A stretch of DNA of 26,942 bases from JADHUC01 sp964617665 (GTDB taxonomy: Bacteria; Planctomycetota; Planctomycetia; Pirellulales; Pirellulaceae), in NCBI GenBank assembly GCA_964617665.1, contig CAZUAH010000152.1, positions 1-26,942 of the forward strand, read 5' to 3'. Both the position numbers and the translations under genes were made by a program. Numbering within the stretch: position 1 is the stretch's first letter; each line of letters opens with the position of its first letter. Below are positions 9,236-17,896 of the stretch, one piece after another. A model generated the notes under the pieces. That model was not told the origin of the DNA. It ran no database searches and saw nothing but the letters and a program-made list of their open reading frames with translations.

Positions 9236-9353
9236 CTCTCTCATCTTCTTTGTCGCTATTGTATTCGCTGATAGGACGGATTGGTACATCGTTAGCTAGG
9301 ATATTATGTGGTATCTTGAAAGACGCGATGATTCAGTAAGAAGGAGGCATCCC

Positions 9354-10697
9354 ATGTTTATCAATCGTTACCAGGGAGTGGCAGGCGTTCGCTTCTCTGC
9401 CTTCCTGTTCGCACTTCAGTTCACGTTCGCCGGAATCGGGCACGCAGACGATTGGCCTCAGTGGCTGGGTCCACAACGCGACAGCGTTTGGCGTGAGACG
9501 GGGATCTTGGAGCGATTTCCCGAAGGCGGACCGAAGGTCAAGTGGCGGATGGAGGTAGCTGGCGGATTCGCGGGACCAGCCGTTGCCGACGGCCGCGTGT
9601 TTGTCCCAGACTATGTCACAACGGGAGACAAGACACCGGACTACAATAAGCGCAGCAAGCTGGAAGGCACCGAGCGAGTGCTGTGTTTCTCGGTTGAAGA
9701 CGGCAGGCAACTGTGGAAGCACGAATATCCATGTCCGTACGAGATTTCCTACCCGGCCGGACCACGAGTCACGCCGACGGTCGACGATACACGAGTGTAT
9801 GCGTTGGGTGCAGAAGGCAATCTGTTTTGTTTGAACGTCCAGGACGGGGCGGTGATCTGGTCAAAGGACTTCAAGAAGGACTTCGGTGCGAAAACGGCCT
9901 TCTGGGGCTATTCGGGGCATCCGCTGGTCGACGGCGACAAACTGATCTGCATCGTCGGCGGCGAAGGCAGTATTGCCGTTGCATTTGACAAACACACAGG
10001 CAAGGAACTATGGAGGGCCTTGACGGCCAAAGAGCAGGGATATTCCGCACCGACGATTATCGAAGCGGCCGGCACGCGTCAACTGCTGATCTGGCACGCC
10101 GAAGCGATTAACAGCCTTGATCCCGAAACGGGACGGTTGTATTGGTCTGTGCCGCTTGATCCCAATTGGGGAATGGCGATTGCCACGCCTCGGCAACTCG
10201 GCAATTATCTGTTTGTCGGCGGAATCATCAACAAAGCGGTACTCTTGAAACTTGGCGAGGATAAGCCATCGGCCGAGGTTGTCTGGCGAGCCAAGAAAGG
10301 CAGGGGCATCGGTCCGGTCAATAGCCCTCCGTTCCTTGAAGACCGTTTCATGTACGGTGTCGGCCGTTACGGCGACCTGCGTTGTGTGCATCTGCTCGAC
10401 GGCGAACACATTTGGTCAACCTACGAACCAACCACCACCGGCGAGCGAACGAACTCCGCTACTTCATTCCTCGTCAAACACCGCGATCGCTTCTTCCTCA
10501 CGAACGAAATGGGCGATCTAATCATCGCTCGCCTCAGCCCCAACGGATATGAAGAGATCAGTCGATGGCACATGCTGGACCCGACCTCCGTGGCTTTCGG
10601 GCGCGATGTGGTCTGGAGTCACCCAGCATTCGCCAATCGTTGCGTGTTCGCGAGGAACGACAAGGAACTGGTCTGCGTATCGCTCGCGGCCGATTGA
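9354..10697 (+). CDS. exported PQQ-type (BamB-like) beta-propeller protein
   Basis: This is an exported beta-propeller protein of the PQQ-repeat type, about 447 residues. Translation from the ATG at 9354 is well supported by AAGGAGG at 9341-9347, 6 bases upstream; the frame extends to 9306 without a comparable site. The N-terminus is a signal peptide (RFSAFLFALQFTFAGIGHA), followed by the DDWPQWLGPQRD opening common in planctomycete members. Blade-like repeats follow: DGRQLWKHEYP, DGAVIWSKDF, TGKELWRALT, TGRLYWSVPL and DGEHIWSTYE. I see no quinoprotein dehydrogenase catalytic residues, so an enzymatic PQQ role is not supported and scaffold or sugar-binding functions are equally possible. It is divergent from the di-haem propeller gene, so the two may share a regulatory region. 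Confidence 0.85.
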   Translation: MFINRYQGVAGVRFSAFLFALQFTFAGIGHADDWPQWLGPQRDSVWRETGILERFPEGGPKVKWRMEVAGGFAGPAVADGRVFVPDYVTTGDKTPDYNKRSKLEGTERVLCFSVEDGRQLWKHEYPCPYEISYPAGPRVTPTVDDTRVYALGAEGNLFCLNVQDGAVIWSKDFKKDFGAKTAFWGYSGHPLVDGDKLICIVGGEGSIAVAFDKHTGKELWRALTAKEQGYSAPTIIEAAGTRQLLIWHAEAINSLDPETGRLYWSVPLDPNWGMAIATPRQLGNYLFVGGIINKAVLLKLGEDKPSAEVVWRAKKGRGIGPVNSPPFLEDRFMYGVGRYGDLRCVHLLDGEHIWSTYEPTTTGERTNSATSFLVKHRDRFFLTNEMGDLIIARLSPNGYEEISRWHMLDPTSVAFGRDVVWSHPAFANRCVFARNDKELVCVSLAAD

Positions 10698-10715
10698 GCG
10701 TCTGTCTTCATATCC

Positions 10716-10787
10716 GTACGATGGCCCTCCGAGGCCGTCGAAACAGGTGGATTCGGGACAACCGACGGCCTCGGAGGGCCATCGTAC
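10716..10787. repeat. perfect 25-bp inverted repeat (REP/MITE-like palindrome)
   Basis: The arm at 10716-10740 (GTACGATGGCCCTCCGAGGC then CGTCG) is repeated as its exact reverse complement at 10763-10787, with a 22-base spacer. GTCTT at 10703-10707 and AAGAC at 10792-10796 extend the symmetry imperfectly. The element fills the space between the propeller gene and birA. It has no U-tract, so it is not a classical terminator. The form fits a dispersed palindromic element with two inverted copies of one unit; a genome-wide count would be needed to confirm this. Confidence 0.85.
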
Positions 10788-10843
10788 AGCCAAGACGCGA
10801 GTTTCTCGTGATGTGAAGACACACTCTGAGGCGGGCTACCACG

Positions 10844-11626
10844 ATGAAAACGGCTTTCGATCTGGATCGCGTGCGAGCCGAAACGTTTGTCGGCGAAATC
10901 GTTTTCCGCGATGAAGTAACGTCGACCAATGATCTCGCGCTGGAATTGGCACGAAACGACGGCACTCGTCTTCCATTGCTGGTACTGGCCGAGCGGCAAA
11001 TGTGCGGGCGAGGTCGCGGGGCAAACCGCTGGTGGTCCGCCGATGGTGCGTTGACCTTCTCGCTGGTCTTGAATGCCACTTCGATGGCGCTGTCTCCTGA
11101 ATGTTTGCCGCAAATCTCGCTGACCACCGCGCTGGCCGTCTGCGATGGACTGCAGCAATCGGAACCGACACTCGACGCCGGCCTGAAGTGGCCCAACGAC
11201 GTCTACGTGCAAGGAAAAAAAATCTGTGGCATATTGATCGAGGTCCCATCACGACCGAAGGGAAGAATGGTCATCGGCGTCGGGGTCAACGTCAACAATT
11301 CACTCGCCGACGCGTCTGAAGAGTTGCGCGATACGGCAACATCTCTGTGCGACGTTGTTGGAAAGAAATCCAATCCCAGCACAGTGTTAATTGCCGTTCT
11401 TAGTGCGTTTTCCAGCCACGTGCAGCTACTGACAAGCAGCCCTTCCAGCTTGAACGAGAAATGGGAGGACCGTTCGATTCTTACTGGTTGCTCGGTTCGC
11501 CTTGCCGTAGGCCGGGAAGAAATCCAAGGCGAGTGCCGAGGCATTGATCAAGATGGCGCTCTGCTTCTGAAGACAGATCGGGGCGTCCAGCGATTTGTCA
11601 CAGGTGTGATCGTCAAATTCGAGTAG
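10844..11626 (+). CDS. birA: biotin--[acetyl-CoA-carboxylase] ligase, catalytic domain only
   Basis: This cytoplasmic enzyme activates biotin with ATP and transfers it to the carrier lysine of biotin-dependent carboxylases. The 260-residue protein shows the family motifs: TSTND at 26-30, GRGRGANRWWS at 55-65 (biotinyl-AMP loop), KWPNDV at 115-120 and GKKICGILIE at 124-133. A C-terminal SH3-like domain follows. There is no N-terminal helix-turn-helix, so it is a monofunctional ligase and not a repressor like the E. coli protein. The start is the ATG at 10844, with only a weak GAGG 12 bases upstream. It follows the 25-bp inverted repeat and stands alone, not in a biotin operon. Confidence 0.93.
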   Translation: MKTAFDLDRVRAETFVGEIVFRDEVTSTNDLALELARNDGTRLPLLVLAERQMCGRGRGANRWWSADGALTFSLVLNATSMALSPECLPQISLTTALAVCDGLQQSEPTLDAGLKWPNDVYVQGKKICGILIEVPSRPKGRMVIGVGVNVNNSLADASEELRDTATSLCDVVGKKSNPSTVLIAVLSAFSSHVQLLTSSPSSLNEKWEDRSILTGCSVRLAVGREEIQGECRGIDQDGALLLKTDRGVQRFVTGVIVKFE

Positions 11627-11799
11627 TTGCCGCGGATCTGATCAGGTCGTCTGTGATGGACGTATAGGATTCTGAGCGAGTCCATCGTGGCGCGGTCGAC
11701 TTCTTGGACAAACCCGATCTCCGGCGAATAATCCTCGGCCAGAAAGCGAAGAAGACTGAATGGGATCGTCACACGCACGTTGCGAAGGAGAACCGCATC

Positions 11800-14445
11800 A
11801 TGTTTCGACGCGTCACTGTTGGCGGAATCTCTGCCTGCATCGGGGTGGCATTGACCGTTGGTGGTTCTGTTGATCTGAGTGCCGCCCAGCCGATCGTCGA
11901 TAATTCGGCCGGGAAACAACAATCGGAGCCTCCAAGGGCGAACAACCCGTTCCGCAGCGAGGCGGATGATCCGTTCGGCCCCGGGCCAGTAACACCCGAC
12001 AGGATCAGACTGCTTATCGAGAAACTCGATGCGGAAGACGTGTTCACTCGAACGATCGCCGTCTCGCAGCTTGGAAGAATGGGGCCCGCTGCGGCGGATG
12101 CCGTTCCCGCCCTTGAGAAGCTGTTGGGGGCCAATGATCTCGAAACCGTCGACACAACCGTCTCTGCTATTGGCAAGATAGCGGGTGCAGGGGCCGACGA
12201 CGTATCGAGGTTGCTCGAGGAACTGGCAAGCAAGGATCCGTTGGTGCGTCGTTCGGCTGCCGCGCGACTTGCGGCGATCCTCGGGCGGAACGCCTTTTGC
12301 CGCAACCCGGAAGTGGACCTCGCCCCCATCATCGACGCATTGATGTCCGTTTTGGACGACCCGCGTCCTGACGTTCGTTTGGCTGCGGTCGTTGGCCTGA
12401 AGAATGGTCGTCGACGCGACGAGAAGGTTGGTGCGCGGTTGATTCGACTCGCGAAGGCGAAAGACGCACTCGTTCGAGAAGCCGCAATCAGCGCAATCGT
12501 CGAAGTCGCCATAGGGCGGCAGGGGCTCGACACGCTGATCGAAGCCCTCGGTGATCCGAAGGTCCGAGTGCGGGAGGCGGCGACAAAGGGGCTGGCGATG
12601 TGGCATTATGCTTTCGGCAGCAAAGCCGATGACGTCGTTGGTGCATTGATGAAGGTGTTGGAAGATGAGTGGTCTGTCAAATACTGGTCAGTCATTGCAC
12701 TGGGCCATCTGGGCGATCAATCCGCTCCTGCCGTTCCAAAGCTGTGCGACATGCTAGCCCACGGCGTCAATAATCCGGAGGCGACAGCATGCGTTGCATG
12801 GGTTCTGGCGGAGGCATTGGGGACAATTGTCGGCCAACAGCGGTCGCGCTTCAGCGGGCACATTGACTCGTTGGAAGAAGGAGCCGGAGGTTATGCCGAC
12901 CCACTGACACACAAGAAACATATCAGCCAGAAGGAAGTCAATTTGGCCACCTCCGTATTGTCGCTGGCCTTGACGAGCACAGATGAAAGCGTCGCAGGTG
13001 CGGCGGCTGATTCTCTGGCCAATCTTGGCGTTCACGCCAAAGCGGCGGTGCCCGCCTTGCGGCGAGCGTTGTCTCACGACTCATTCAGCGTGCGCAGCAG
13101 GACAGCGGTTGCGTTGGAGTACATCGGTCCTGCCGCTGGGCCCGCAATTCCAGAGTTGCGGCGAGCGCTGAAGGACGAAGCCACTATCGTTCGCGAGAAC
13201 GCCGTGCGCGCGCTGGCCCGACTCGGTGCCGGATCGGACGAGATGGCCAAGGATCTGGCGGACATGCTGGATGACGAGCAGGAAAGCGTTCGCCACTACG
13301 CCGCGCTGGCTTTATTGCGTTTCGGCGACTTCGGATACTCGCTGCTCCTGCAGGCGATGAAGTCCCAAGCCCCTCGCCCCGCCGCCGCAGCCGCGAGTGC
13401 ATTTTCGCACGCCGGCCCGCGGACTGCGGAAGTTGCCACGGCTTTGGGAGAATTGTTAAGCCACCGGGACGAAAACGTCCGGCTTAGCGCTAGCTGGGCG
13501 TTGTCGCAATTCGGAGCCGCCGCGTTTCCGGCCAAGGACGTCCTTCTGGGAGTGCTAATCGATGGGAAAGAACCGAGTTCACGGCACCATGCGGTACGGG
13601 CGCTGGCTCATCTGCAAATGAGCGGTCTCGATGTAGATCGGATTTCGAGAGTGCAGTGCGAGACAGCACACTTTGCAGGAAAAGTGCTCACCCTGCTCCT
13701 AAGACACCCCGATTGCGCCGCCCCGTTCCTGCAGGCCAACCCCGATGCAATTTCAGCACTCGACATTCAGGCTACCTGCAACTTGATCGATCGAGCGGAA
13801 CCGGAGTACCAGACTCTCGTGAAGAGCATCCTCGACAGTCCAAAGCTGCCCTCGGCCGTCATGGCGTGGTCCGGCAACGCGCGGTACTTGCCCGCTTTGA
13901 GACAACGAATGGCAGCCGCCAACACGCACGAGCGGACCTTTCTGAGCGGATGCCTGCGCGCCTGCGGCCAACCAGCGGATCGCATAATTCGATTGTCGGA
14001 GGAGACCACGAGTGCGTTTCGGCCCGCGTCCGCGGCTGGCGGAGATCGCCGAAGAATGCCCCCCAGGTTTTCCGGCCATCACGGTGACGGCACGACGCAG
14101 GTGATCGTCACGGGCAGAGTTTTGATGCCGGACGGCAGCCCCGCCCGAAATCCCAAGCTGTTCGACTCCACGAATCGAATGCTCGTCCCCGAAGACCGCC
14201 GCGATCCTCTGCCGTTGAAGTACGACGCGAGGACAGGCCGTTTCGTGTTCCTCGCCCGGGTTTTCGCAGCATACGCGAGCGGCGGCGAGCAAGCCGAACC
14301 AGGTCCGTATCAGACGGGACCTGGCGTCGTGTCCATCGAAGCCGAAGGGGCCAAGCCGTTTCGTTTCGTCTTCTTCGACGAGATGCCCGAGGTCACGATT
14401 ACTCTGTCGAGCAGAAGTAGTCCAAAACCTTCGAATGATGAATAG
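11800..14445 (+). CDS. exported HEAT-repeat protein with C-terminal beta domain
   Basis: This is a large exported protein (about 881 residues) built mainly of HEAT repeats, a helical scaffold for protein-protein contact. The ATG at 11800 has AAGGAG 9 bases upstream and opens with a signal peptide (GGISACIGVALTVGG). The frame runs back to 11704 without a comparable site. Repeats run from about residue 60 to beyond 600, with recurrent patterns such as AVPALEKLLG, DPRPDVRLAAVVGL, DPKVRVREAATKGLA, AVPALRRALSHDSFSVR and AGPAIPELRRAL. A loop with GYADPLTHKKHISQKEV interrupts them. Residues about 765-881 form a separate beta-rich segment (VIVTGRVLMPDGSPARNP) resembling a carboxypeptidase-regulatory-like domain. 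I see no catalytic motif. A PVSQL-free, repeat-only core means partner and role are unknown. Confidence 0.8.
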   Translation: MFRRVTVGGISACIGVALTVGGSVDLSAAQPIVDNSAGKQQSEPPRANNPFRSEADDPFGPGPVTPDRIRLLIEKLDAEDVFTRTIAVSQLGRMGPAAADAVPALEKLLGANDLETVDTTVSAIGKIAGAGADDVSRLLEELASKDPLVRRSAAARLAAILGRNAFCRNPEVDLAPIIDALMSVLDDPRPDVRLAAVVGLKNGRRRDEKVGARLIRLAKAKDALVREAAISAIVEVAIGRQGLDTLIEALGDPKVRVREAATKGLAMWHYAFGSKADDVVGALMKVLEDEWSVKYWSVIALGHLGDQSAPAVPKLCDMLAHGVNNPEATACVAWVLAEALGTIVGQQRSRFSGHIDSLEEGAGGYADPLTHKKHISQKEVNLATSVLSLALTSTDESVAGAAADSLANLGVHAKAAVPALRRALSHDSFSVRSRTAVALEYIGPAAGPAIPELRRALKDEATIVRENAVRALARLGAGSDEMAKDLADMLDDEQESVRHYAALALLRFGDFGYSLLLQAMKSQAPRPAAAAASAFSHAGPRTAEVATALGELLSHRDENVRLSASWALSQFGAAAFPAKDVLLGVLIDGKEPSSRHHAVRALAHLQMSGLDVDRISRVQCETAHFAGKVLTLLLRHPDCAAPFLQANPDAISALDIQATCNLIDRAEPEYQTLVKSILDSPKLPSAVMAWSGNARYLPALRQRMAAANTHERTFLSGCLRACGQPADRIIRLSEETTSAFRPASAAGGDRRRMPPRFSGHHGDGTTQVIVTGRVLMPDGSPARNPKLFDSTNRMLVPEDRRDPLPLKYDARTGRFVFLARVFAAYASGGEQAEPGPYQTGPGVVSIEAEGAKPFRFVFFDEMPEVTITLSSRSSPKPSNDE

Positions 14446-14560
14446 CCGCCGCCCGCCTGCTGCGGTTCTCGAATCGCTTGCGGAAACAGACAGAATCTCC
14501 TATCAGTCTACAAGCGGCCTGGATCTCCGCAAAATCACGCAAGGCAAAGGTCGCGTCTGT

Positions 14561-15406
14561 TCACTTACCACTTGCCTTCTGGCACTTCGGACAGTAGAAC
14601 GTCGATCGCTGTGCCTGGACGATTCGTTTGACCTTTCCCTTCCTGCAACTCAGGCAACGCTGGCCCTCGCGGTCGTACACGCGATGACAGTTCTGGTACC
14701 CGCCGGGATCGTTCAATGCATTGCGATAGGTTCCGTCGGACAACGTCGAGCCTTCGTAACGGATCGCCGTTTCCAGCACTTCATGTGCCGCAGCCTGTAG
14801 CCGTCGCCAGTTTACCCGCGTCAGGCGGTCGCAGCGTTTGTTTGGATGGATTCCGGCGAGGTGCAGAATCTCTGAGGCGTATAGGTTGCCGATCCCTGCG
14901 ACGACGAGTTGATCCAGCAACGCGACTTTGATCGCGCGGCGGCTGCCGCGCAGCCGTTCGCGCATTTCGTCTGCCGTGATAGCCATCGCATCCGGTCCCA
15001 ATTTGTCCGGGCCAAAATGCTGCAGCATTTGCCGTGCGGAGAACAGACGCACCGAACCGAGGCCTCGGCGGTCCCAGTACAGCAATTCGCCGCACTCTGC
15101 TCCGGATAGTCTCAACCGGAAACGAAGGTGTTCACGATTTGGGGGTTCGGCAACCAAGACCAAGCCCGTCATTCGAGGTTCGAATACGATCGAATCATCG
15201 TTGTCCAGCCGCAACACGACGCGTTTGCCAATGCGATCGACGGCGGTGATCAGGCTGCCGACGGCTCGTCGGCGAAATGCATCGGCGCGAGGTGTTACCA
15301 TGATCCGCTTGAGCCTGCAGGGTGTGCGCCGGGCATCCAAAATCTTCGCACCGACGACGACCGCAACGCCACGACGCATCGTCTCGACTTCGGGAAGTTC
15401 CGGCAT
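14561..15406 (-). CDS. mutM: formamidopyrimidine-DNA glycosylase (Fpg)
   Basis: This base-excision repair enzyme removes oxidised purines such as 8-oxoguanine and nicks the abasic site. The 281-residue protein starts with MPELPEVE, giving the catalytic N-terminal proline and glutamate. K61 in RIGKRVVLRL corresponds to the conserved lysine. GIGNLYASEIL at 171-181 is the helix-two-turn-helix signature. The C-terminal zinc finger has C251, C254, C272 and C275. The usual HLGMSG motif reads EPRMTG here, so its histidine is missing, but all main catalytic residues are present. The start lies 18 bases after the stop of the third AIM24 gene, which suggests co-transcription with the AIM24 run. No strong Shine-Dalgarno site is visible. 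Confidence 0.95.
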   Translation of the reverse strand: MPELPEVETMRRGVAVVVGAKILDARRTPCRLKRIMVTPRADAFRRRAVGSLITAVDRIGKRVVLRLDNDDSIVFEPRMTGLVLVAEPPNREHLRFRLRLSGAECGELLYWDRRGLGSVRLFSARQMLQHFGPDKLGPDAMAITADEMRERLRGSRRAIKVALLDQLVVAGIGNLYASEILHLAGIHPNKRCDRLTRVNWRRLQAAAHEVLETAIRYEGSTLSDGTYRNALNDPGGYQNCHRVYDREGQRCLSCRKGKVKRIVQAQRSTFYCPKCQKASGK

Positions 15407-15424
15407 TACGTCAGTCCGCCGCGC

Positions 15425-16090
15425 CTAGTCCGACTTCTCCGGCCGGAATGGGTAGACCCAGTTTGCCAGTGCAACGGGGCTTCGCGCCTGGACCCACAGT
15501 TTGCCGCTGCCCGAGAAGTTCAACAGGAGTTGATCGGAGAAGAGGAACGACCGGATTTTCCTTGCCTTCGTCACTCGATATTGCAGCGTCGGTTCCCAGG
15601 CAACGGCAAAGCCGTTGTCGACCGTGTACTCGCCGTCCACCTGAACTTCTTGCACGGAGCCGTAGGCTCCGAAAAAGAGCATGCCGCTGCCGGTGACTCG
15701 CAAGGCGAACAAGCCTTCGCTGAACAGGCCTTTGAGACCTTGAAACTTGCTGTCGCAATGAACACCCTCGGTCGAAGCCAGGTATGCGCCCTTCTCCAGG
15801 AACAACTCACCATCCGCGAGTTCATAGGGCACGATGTCACCGGCTACAGACGGGGCGAGTGCCACCTTGGCCGTGGCCGTCTCGGCAATGTACGTGTTTT
15901 GAAAGAAGCTCTCGCCTGAGAGCACTGCGCGTTTCAGGCCTTTGAGCACGCCACCGCGTGTCGATGTCTCGGTGCGCACGGGCCCTTCGGTCCATGCCAT
16001 GGCGCCGGCCTCGGCGACGATTTTCTCGCCCGGCTCCAACGTGACTTCGACAAGACTGAAAGTGGGTTGACACAATATGTCGTATTGCAT
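15425..16090 (-). CDS. AIM24 family protein (third tandem copy)
   Basis: This is a 221-residue protein of the AIM24 (TIGR00266-like) family, a beta-rich fold named after a yeast mitochondrial biogenesis protein; its bacterial role is not established. Family features are PGEKIVAEAGAMAW near the N-terminus, GVLKGLKRAVLSGESFF, FQGLKGLFSEGLFALRVTGSG, YTVDNGFAVAWEPTLQY and LLLNFSGSGKLWVQ. The frame extends upstream to 16474 inside the neighbouring copy, but homology starts at the ATG at 16090 (MQYDILCQPTFSL). It is 5 bases after the stop of the second copy and 18 bases before mutM, so the four genes look like one transcript. There is no signal peptide and no membrane segment. Confidence 0.87.
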   Translation of the reverse strand: MQYDILCQPTFSLVEVTLEPGEKIVAEAGAMAWTEGPVRTETSTRGGVLKGLKRAVLSGESFFQNTYIAETATAKVALAPSVAGDIVPYELADGELFLEKGAYLASTEGVHCDSKFQGLKGLFSEGLFALRVTGSGMLFFGAYGSVQEVQVDGEYTVDNGFAVAWEPTLQYRVTKARKIRSFLFSDQLLLNFSGSGKLWVQARSPVALANWVYPFRPEKSD

Positions 16091-16095
16091 GGTTT

Positions 16096-16779
16096 CTATC
16101 GCTCCGGCAATTTGGGGCCAAAAAGTCTGCCGAACTCGTTGGGGTTGTGCGACTGCAAAACGATCTTTCCCTGCCCGGAGAAGTTCAACACAATGCCCTC
16201 GCCGGCCAACCACGATTGCAGCCAGCCGCTGCCGACTTTGTCGATGGAGTAGGAAAGACCCTCGGTAAATGCCACGACGTGGCCTGTATCGACCGTCAGC
16301 GGCCCGTTGACTTCTTGCTCGAAGATCTGTCCGAAGGCGGAAACAAGCAGCGGTCCGTTTCCGCGCGCCGTGACGAACGAGAGGGACTCGCCGGTAACAA
16401 AGCCTTTCAATCCCTGAAACTGCGTGTCCAGTTCGATTTGCGGGCCAGATCCCAGATAGCTGCCGCCGGTGCAAAGCCAGCCGCAGTCGGGCGTCACGTC
16501 GATCTGGTGGATGTTGCCCATGTGCGTGGGAGCCAAGCCCACCTCGCCCGGTTGATTATCGGTGGGGCGGTAGGTCGAGAAGAAGAAGCTCTCCTTGGCC
16601 AGCATTCGCTTCAGACCTCCGAGCAGCCCCCCTTTTCCCTTGCTTTTGGTCGTTACGTCCACGTCGATATTAGCGGACGCCCGATACATGGCTCCCGATT
16701 CCGACACAAATGTGTCGCCCGGATTCAGGTGAACCATAGCGGAGGCAAATGGGCCCTGATCGAGTAGTTCGATCTCCAC
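16096..16779 (-). CDS. AIM24 family protein (second tandem copy)
   Basis: This 227-residue AIM24-family protein is the most divergent of the three tandem copies. It keeps PGDTFVSESGAMYRAS, GLLGGLKRMLAKESFFFSTY, FQGLKGFVTGESLSFVTARG, LTVDTGHVVAFTEGLSYSI and EGIVLNFSGQGKIVLQS. The N-terminal MEIELLDQGPFASA and an inserted TKSKGKG stretch set it apart. Its start lies 16 bases after the first copy's stop, and its stop lies 5 bases before the third copy's start. It has no signal peptide and no recognisable catalytic residues. The function is unknown; heteromeric assembly with its paralogues is only a suggestion. Confidence 0.87.
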   Translation of the reverse strand: MEIELLDQGPFASAMVHLNPGDTFVSESGAMYRASANIDVDVTTKSKGKGGLLGGLKRMLAKESFFFSTYRPTDNQPGEVGLAPTHMGNIHQIDVTPDCGWLCTGGSYLGSGPQIELDTQFQGLKGFVTGESLSFVTARGNGPLLVSAFGQIFEQEVNGPLTVDTGHVVAFTEGLSYSIDKVGSGWLQSWLAGEGIVLNFSGQGKIVLQSHNPNEFGRLFGPKLPER

Positions 16780-16795
16780 GTTCTTGTCTCCTATA

Positions 16796-17452
16796 CTAAC
16801 GGCAGAACGGCGATAGCCAACTGACCAGTCCGCCGAGAAATCGCGTTTGCAGGTAAATCTTGCCAGTACCCGAAAACGCCATGACGAGGCCTTCGCCCGA
16901 GAGCAGCGTTTGCTTCAATCCGCCCATCCCACGAATCTCGTAGTCCAACGTGGGTTCCCACGCCACGACATGGCCCGTATCCACCGTCAACTCGCCTTTG
17001 ACTTCGCGTTCCACGACGGCCCCGTAGGCGTTGAAGAACAGTTGTCCGGTTCCTTGGCATTCAACGACAAACGCTCCCTCGCCGGAGAAGAACGCCTTCA
17101 GGCCGCCGAACTTCGTAGACAGTTCGATTTGCGGCGTGCAAGCCAGAAACGAACCAGCCGTGAGCAGCAGGCTGTCGCCATTCAACTGCCGCGTCAACAC
17201 GGAGCCGGGGCAGGTCGGCGAGATAGCCACGAAACCCGACTGCGGCGCCGTGTATTCGGTAAGGAAGAGCGACTCGCCGCCCAGGAACTTGCGTGCGATT
17301 CCCTTGAGGAGTCCACCAATCAGTCGTGGATTGGCCTGCAGATGCGAGCTCATATAGCTCATCGCCCCGGCTTCGACCAAGACGGATTCGCCAGCACCCA
17401 ACGAAAACATGACGTCTGCCTGATCGGGATTACCTCGGATCTCGTAGTCCAT
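16796..17452 (-). CDS. AIM24 family protein (first tandem copy)
   Basis: This is the promoter-proximal AIM24-family gene, encoding 218 residues. The ATG at 17452 (MDYEIRGNPDQADV) has GGGAGG 7 bases upstream. An in-frame TTG at 17467 would overlap that site and is rejected. Conserved blocks are GAGESVLVEAGAMSYMS, GGLLKGIARKFLGGESLF, FGGLKAFFSGEGAFVV, LTVDTGHVVAWEPTLDYEI and EGLVMAFSGTGKIYLQTR. It is clearly paralogous to the next two genes. The protein is glycine-rich and beta-rich with no signal peptide. It lies next to the first assembly gap, so its promoter region (17453 onward) may be partly misassembled. Confidence 0.88.
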   Translation of the reverse strand: MDYEIRGNPDQADVMFSLGAGESVLVEAGAMSYMSSHLQANPRLIGGLLKGIARKFLGGESLFLTEYTAPQSGFVAISPTCPGSVLTRQLNGDSLLLTAGSFLACTPQIELSTKFGGLKAFFSGEGAFVVECQGTGQLFFNAYGAVVEREVKGELTVDTGHVVAWEPTLDYEIRGMGGLKQTLLSGEGLVMAFSGTGKIYLQTRFLGGLVSWLSPFCR

Positions 17453-17594
17453 TTGTCCGCCTCCCAAATCGCGTTGACCGTGCAGCTTGGCACGCGAGTA
17501 CCCTTGCGCACTTGATCTTAGCCGACTTCGTTTCCCGGTTCAATCAATTGTGGCATTCTCTCGAAGAAACCGTGTCTCCCAATACGCATTAGTC

Positions 17595-17700
17595 GAGCCA
17601 CGAAACATTGTTGTCTCGTGGTCTCCCGACCGCGAGACTTAGCCGACCGCAGGTCTCCATGAGTCAAAGGAGCCCTGCGGGCGAACCCCCAGGCCCCGTC
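17595..17700. repeat. left copy of gap-flanking duplication
   Basis: This 106-base stretch aligns without gaps to 17791-17896, with 86 identities and 20 mismatches, all of them transversions. Similarity continues to about 17744 (matching 17940), where the left copy often has C against G or A. The absence of transitions argues that this is an assembly duplication of one locus and not a natural repeat. The 498-base intergenic region 17453-17950 holds no gene that I can support. Confidence 0.8.
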
Positions 17701-17777
17701 ACGCCACCCGCCCCCCACCACGCCACCCCACACCCCCCACAACCACGCCGCCGTATCTGCGGAGAATCCCCTTTGCG

Positions 17778-17787
17778 NNNNNNNNNN
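17778..17787. other. assembly gap (10 N)
   Basis: A run of ten N bases between two near-duplicate flanks. It looks like a scaffold placeholder and not a measured gap. If the flanks are one locus, about 196 bases here are surplus and the true AIM24-to-459-aa-gene spacing is near 302 bases. Confidence 0.97.
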
Positions 17788-17790
17788 GGC

Positions 17791-17896
17791 GAGCCAGTAA
17801 ACTTTGTTGTCTCGTGGGCTCCCGACCGCGATACTTTGCCGCCCGCTGGTCTCCTTTTGTCAATGGCGACCTGGGGTCGAACCCGCTGGACCGGTC
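17791..17896. repeat. right copy of gap-flanking duplication
   Basis: This is the partner of 17595-17700. Its right end runs without interruption into the 3' end of the 459-residue gene, so this side is probably the more reliable copy towards 17950. GGTCTCC at 17848-17854 and GGAGACC at 17898-17904 form an inverted pair. Confidence 0.8.

Noticed and set aside
9354..10697. PQQ-dependent alcohol dehydrogenase
   Set aside because: Propeller repeats are present, but the length and the lack of catalytic and cofactor motifs fit a non-enzymatic BamB-like protein.
11548..12606. A 352-codon open frame on the minus strand
   Set aside because: It is antisense to birA's end and the HEAT gene, with no recognisable motif and no ribosome site.
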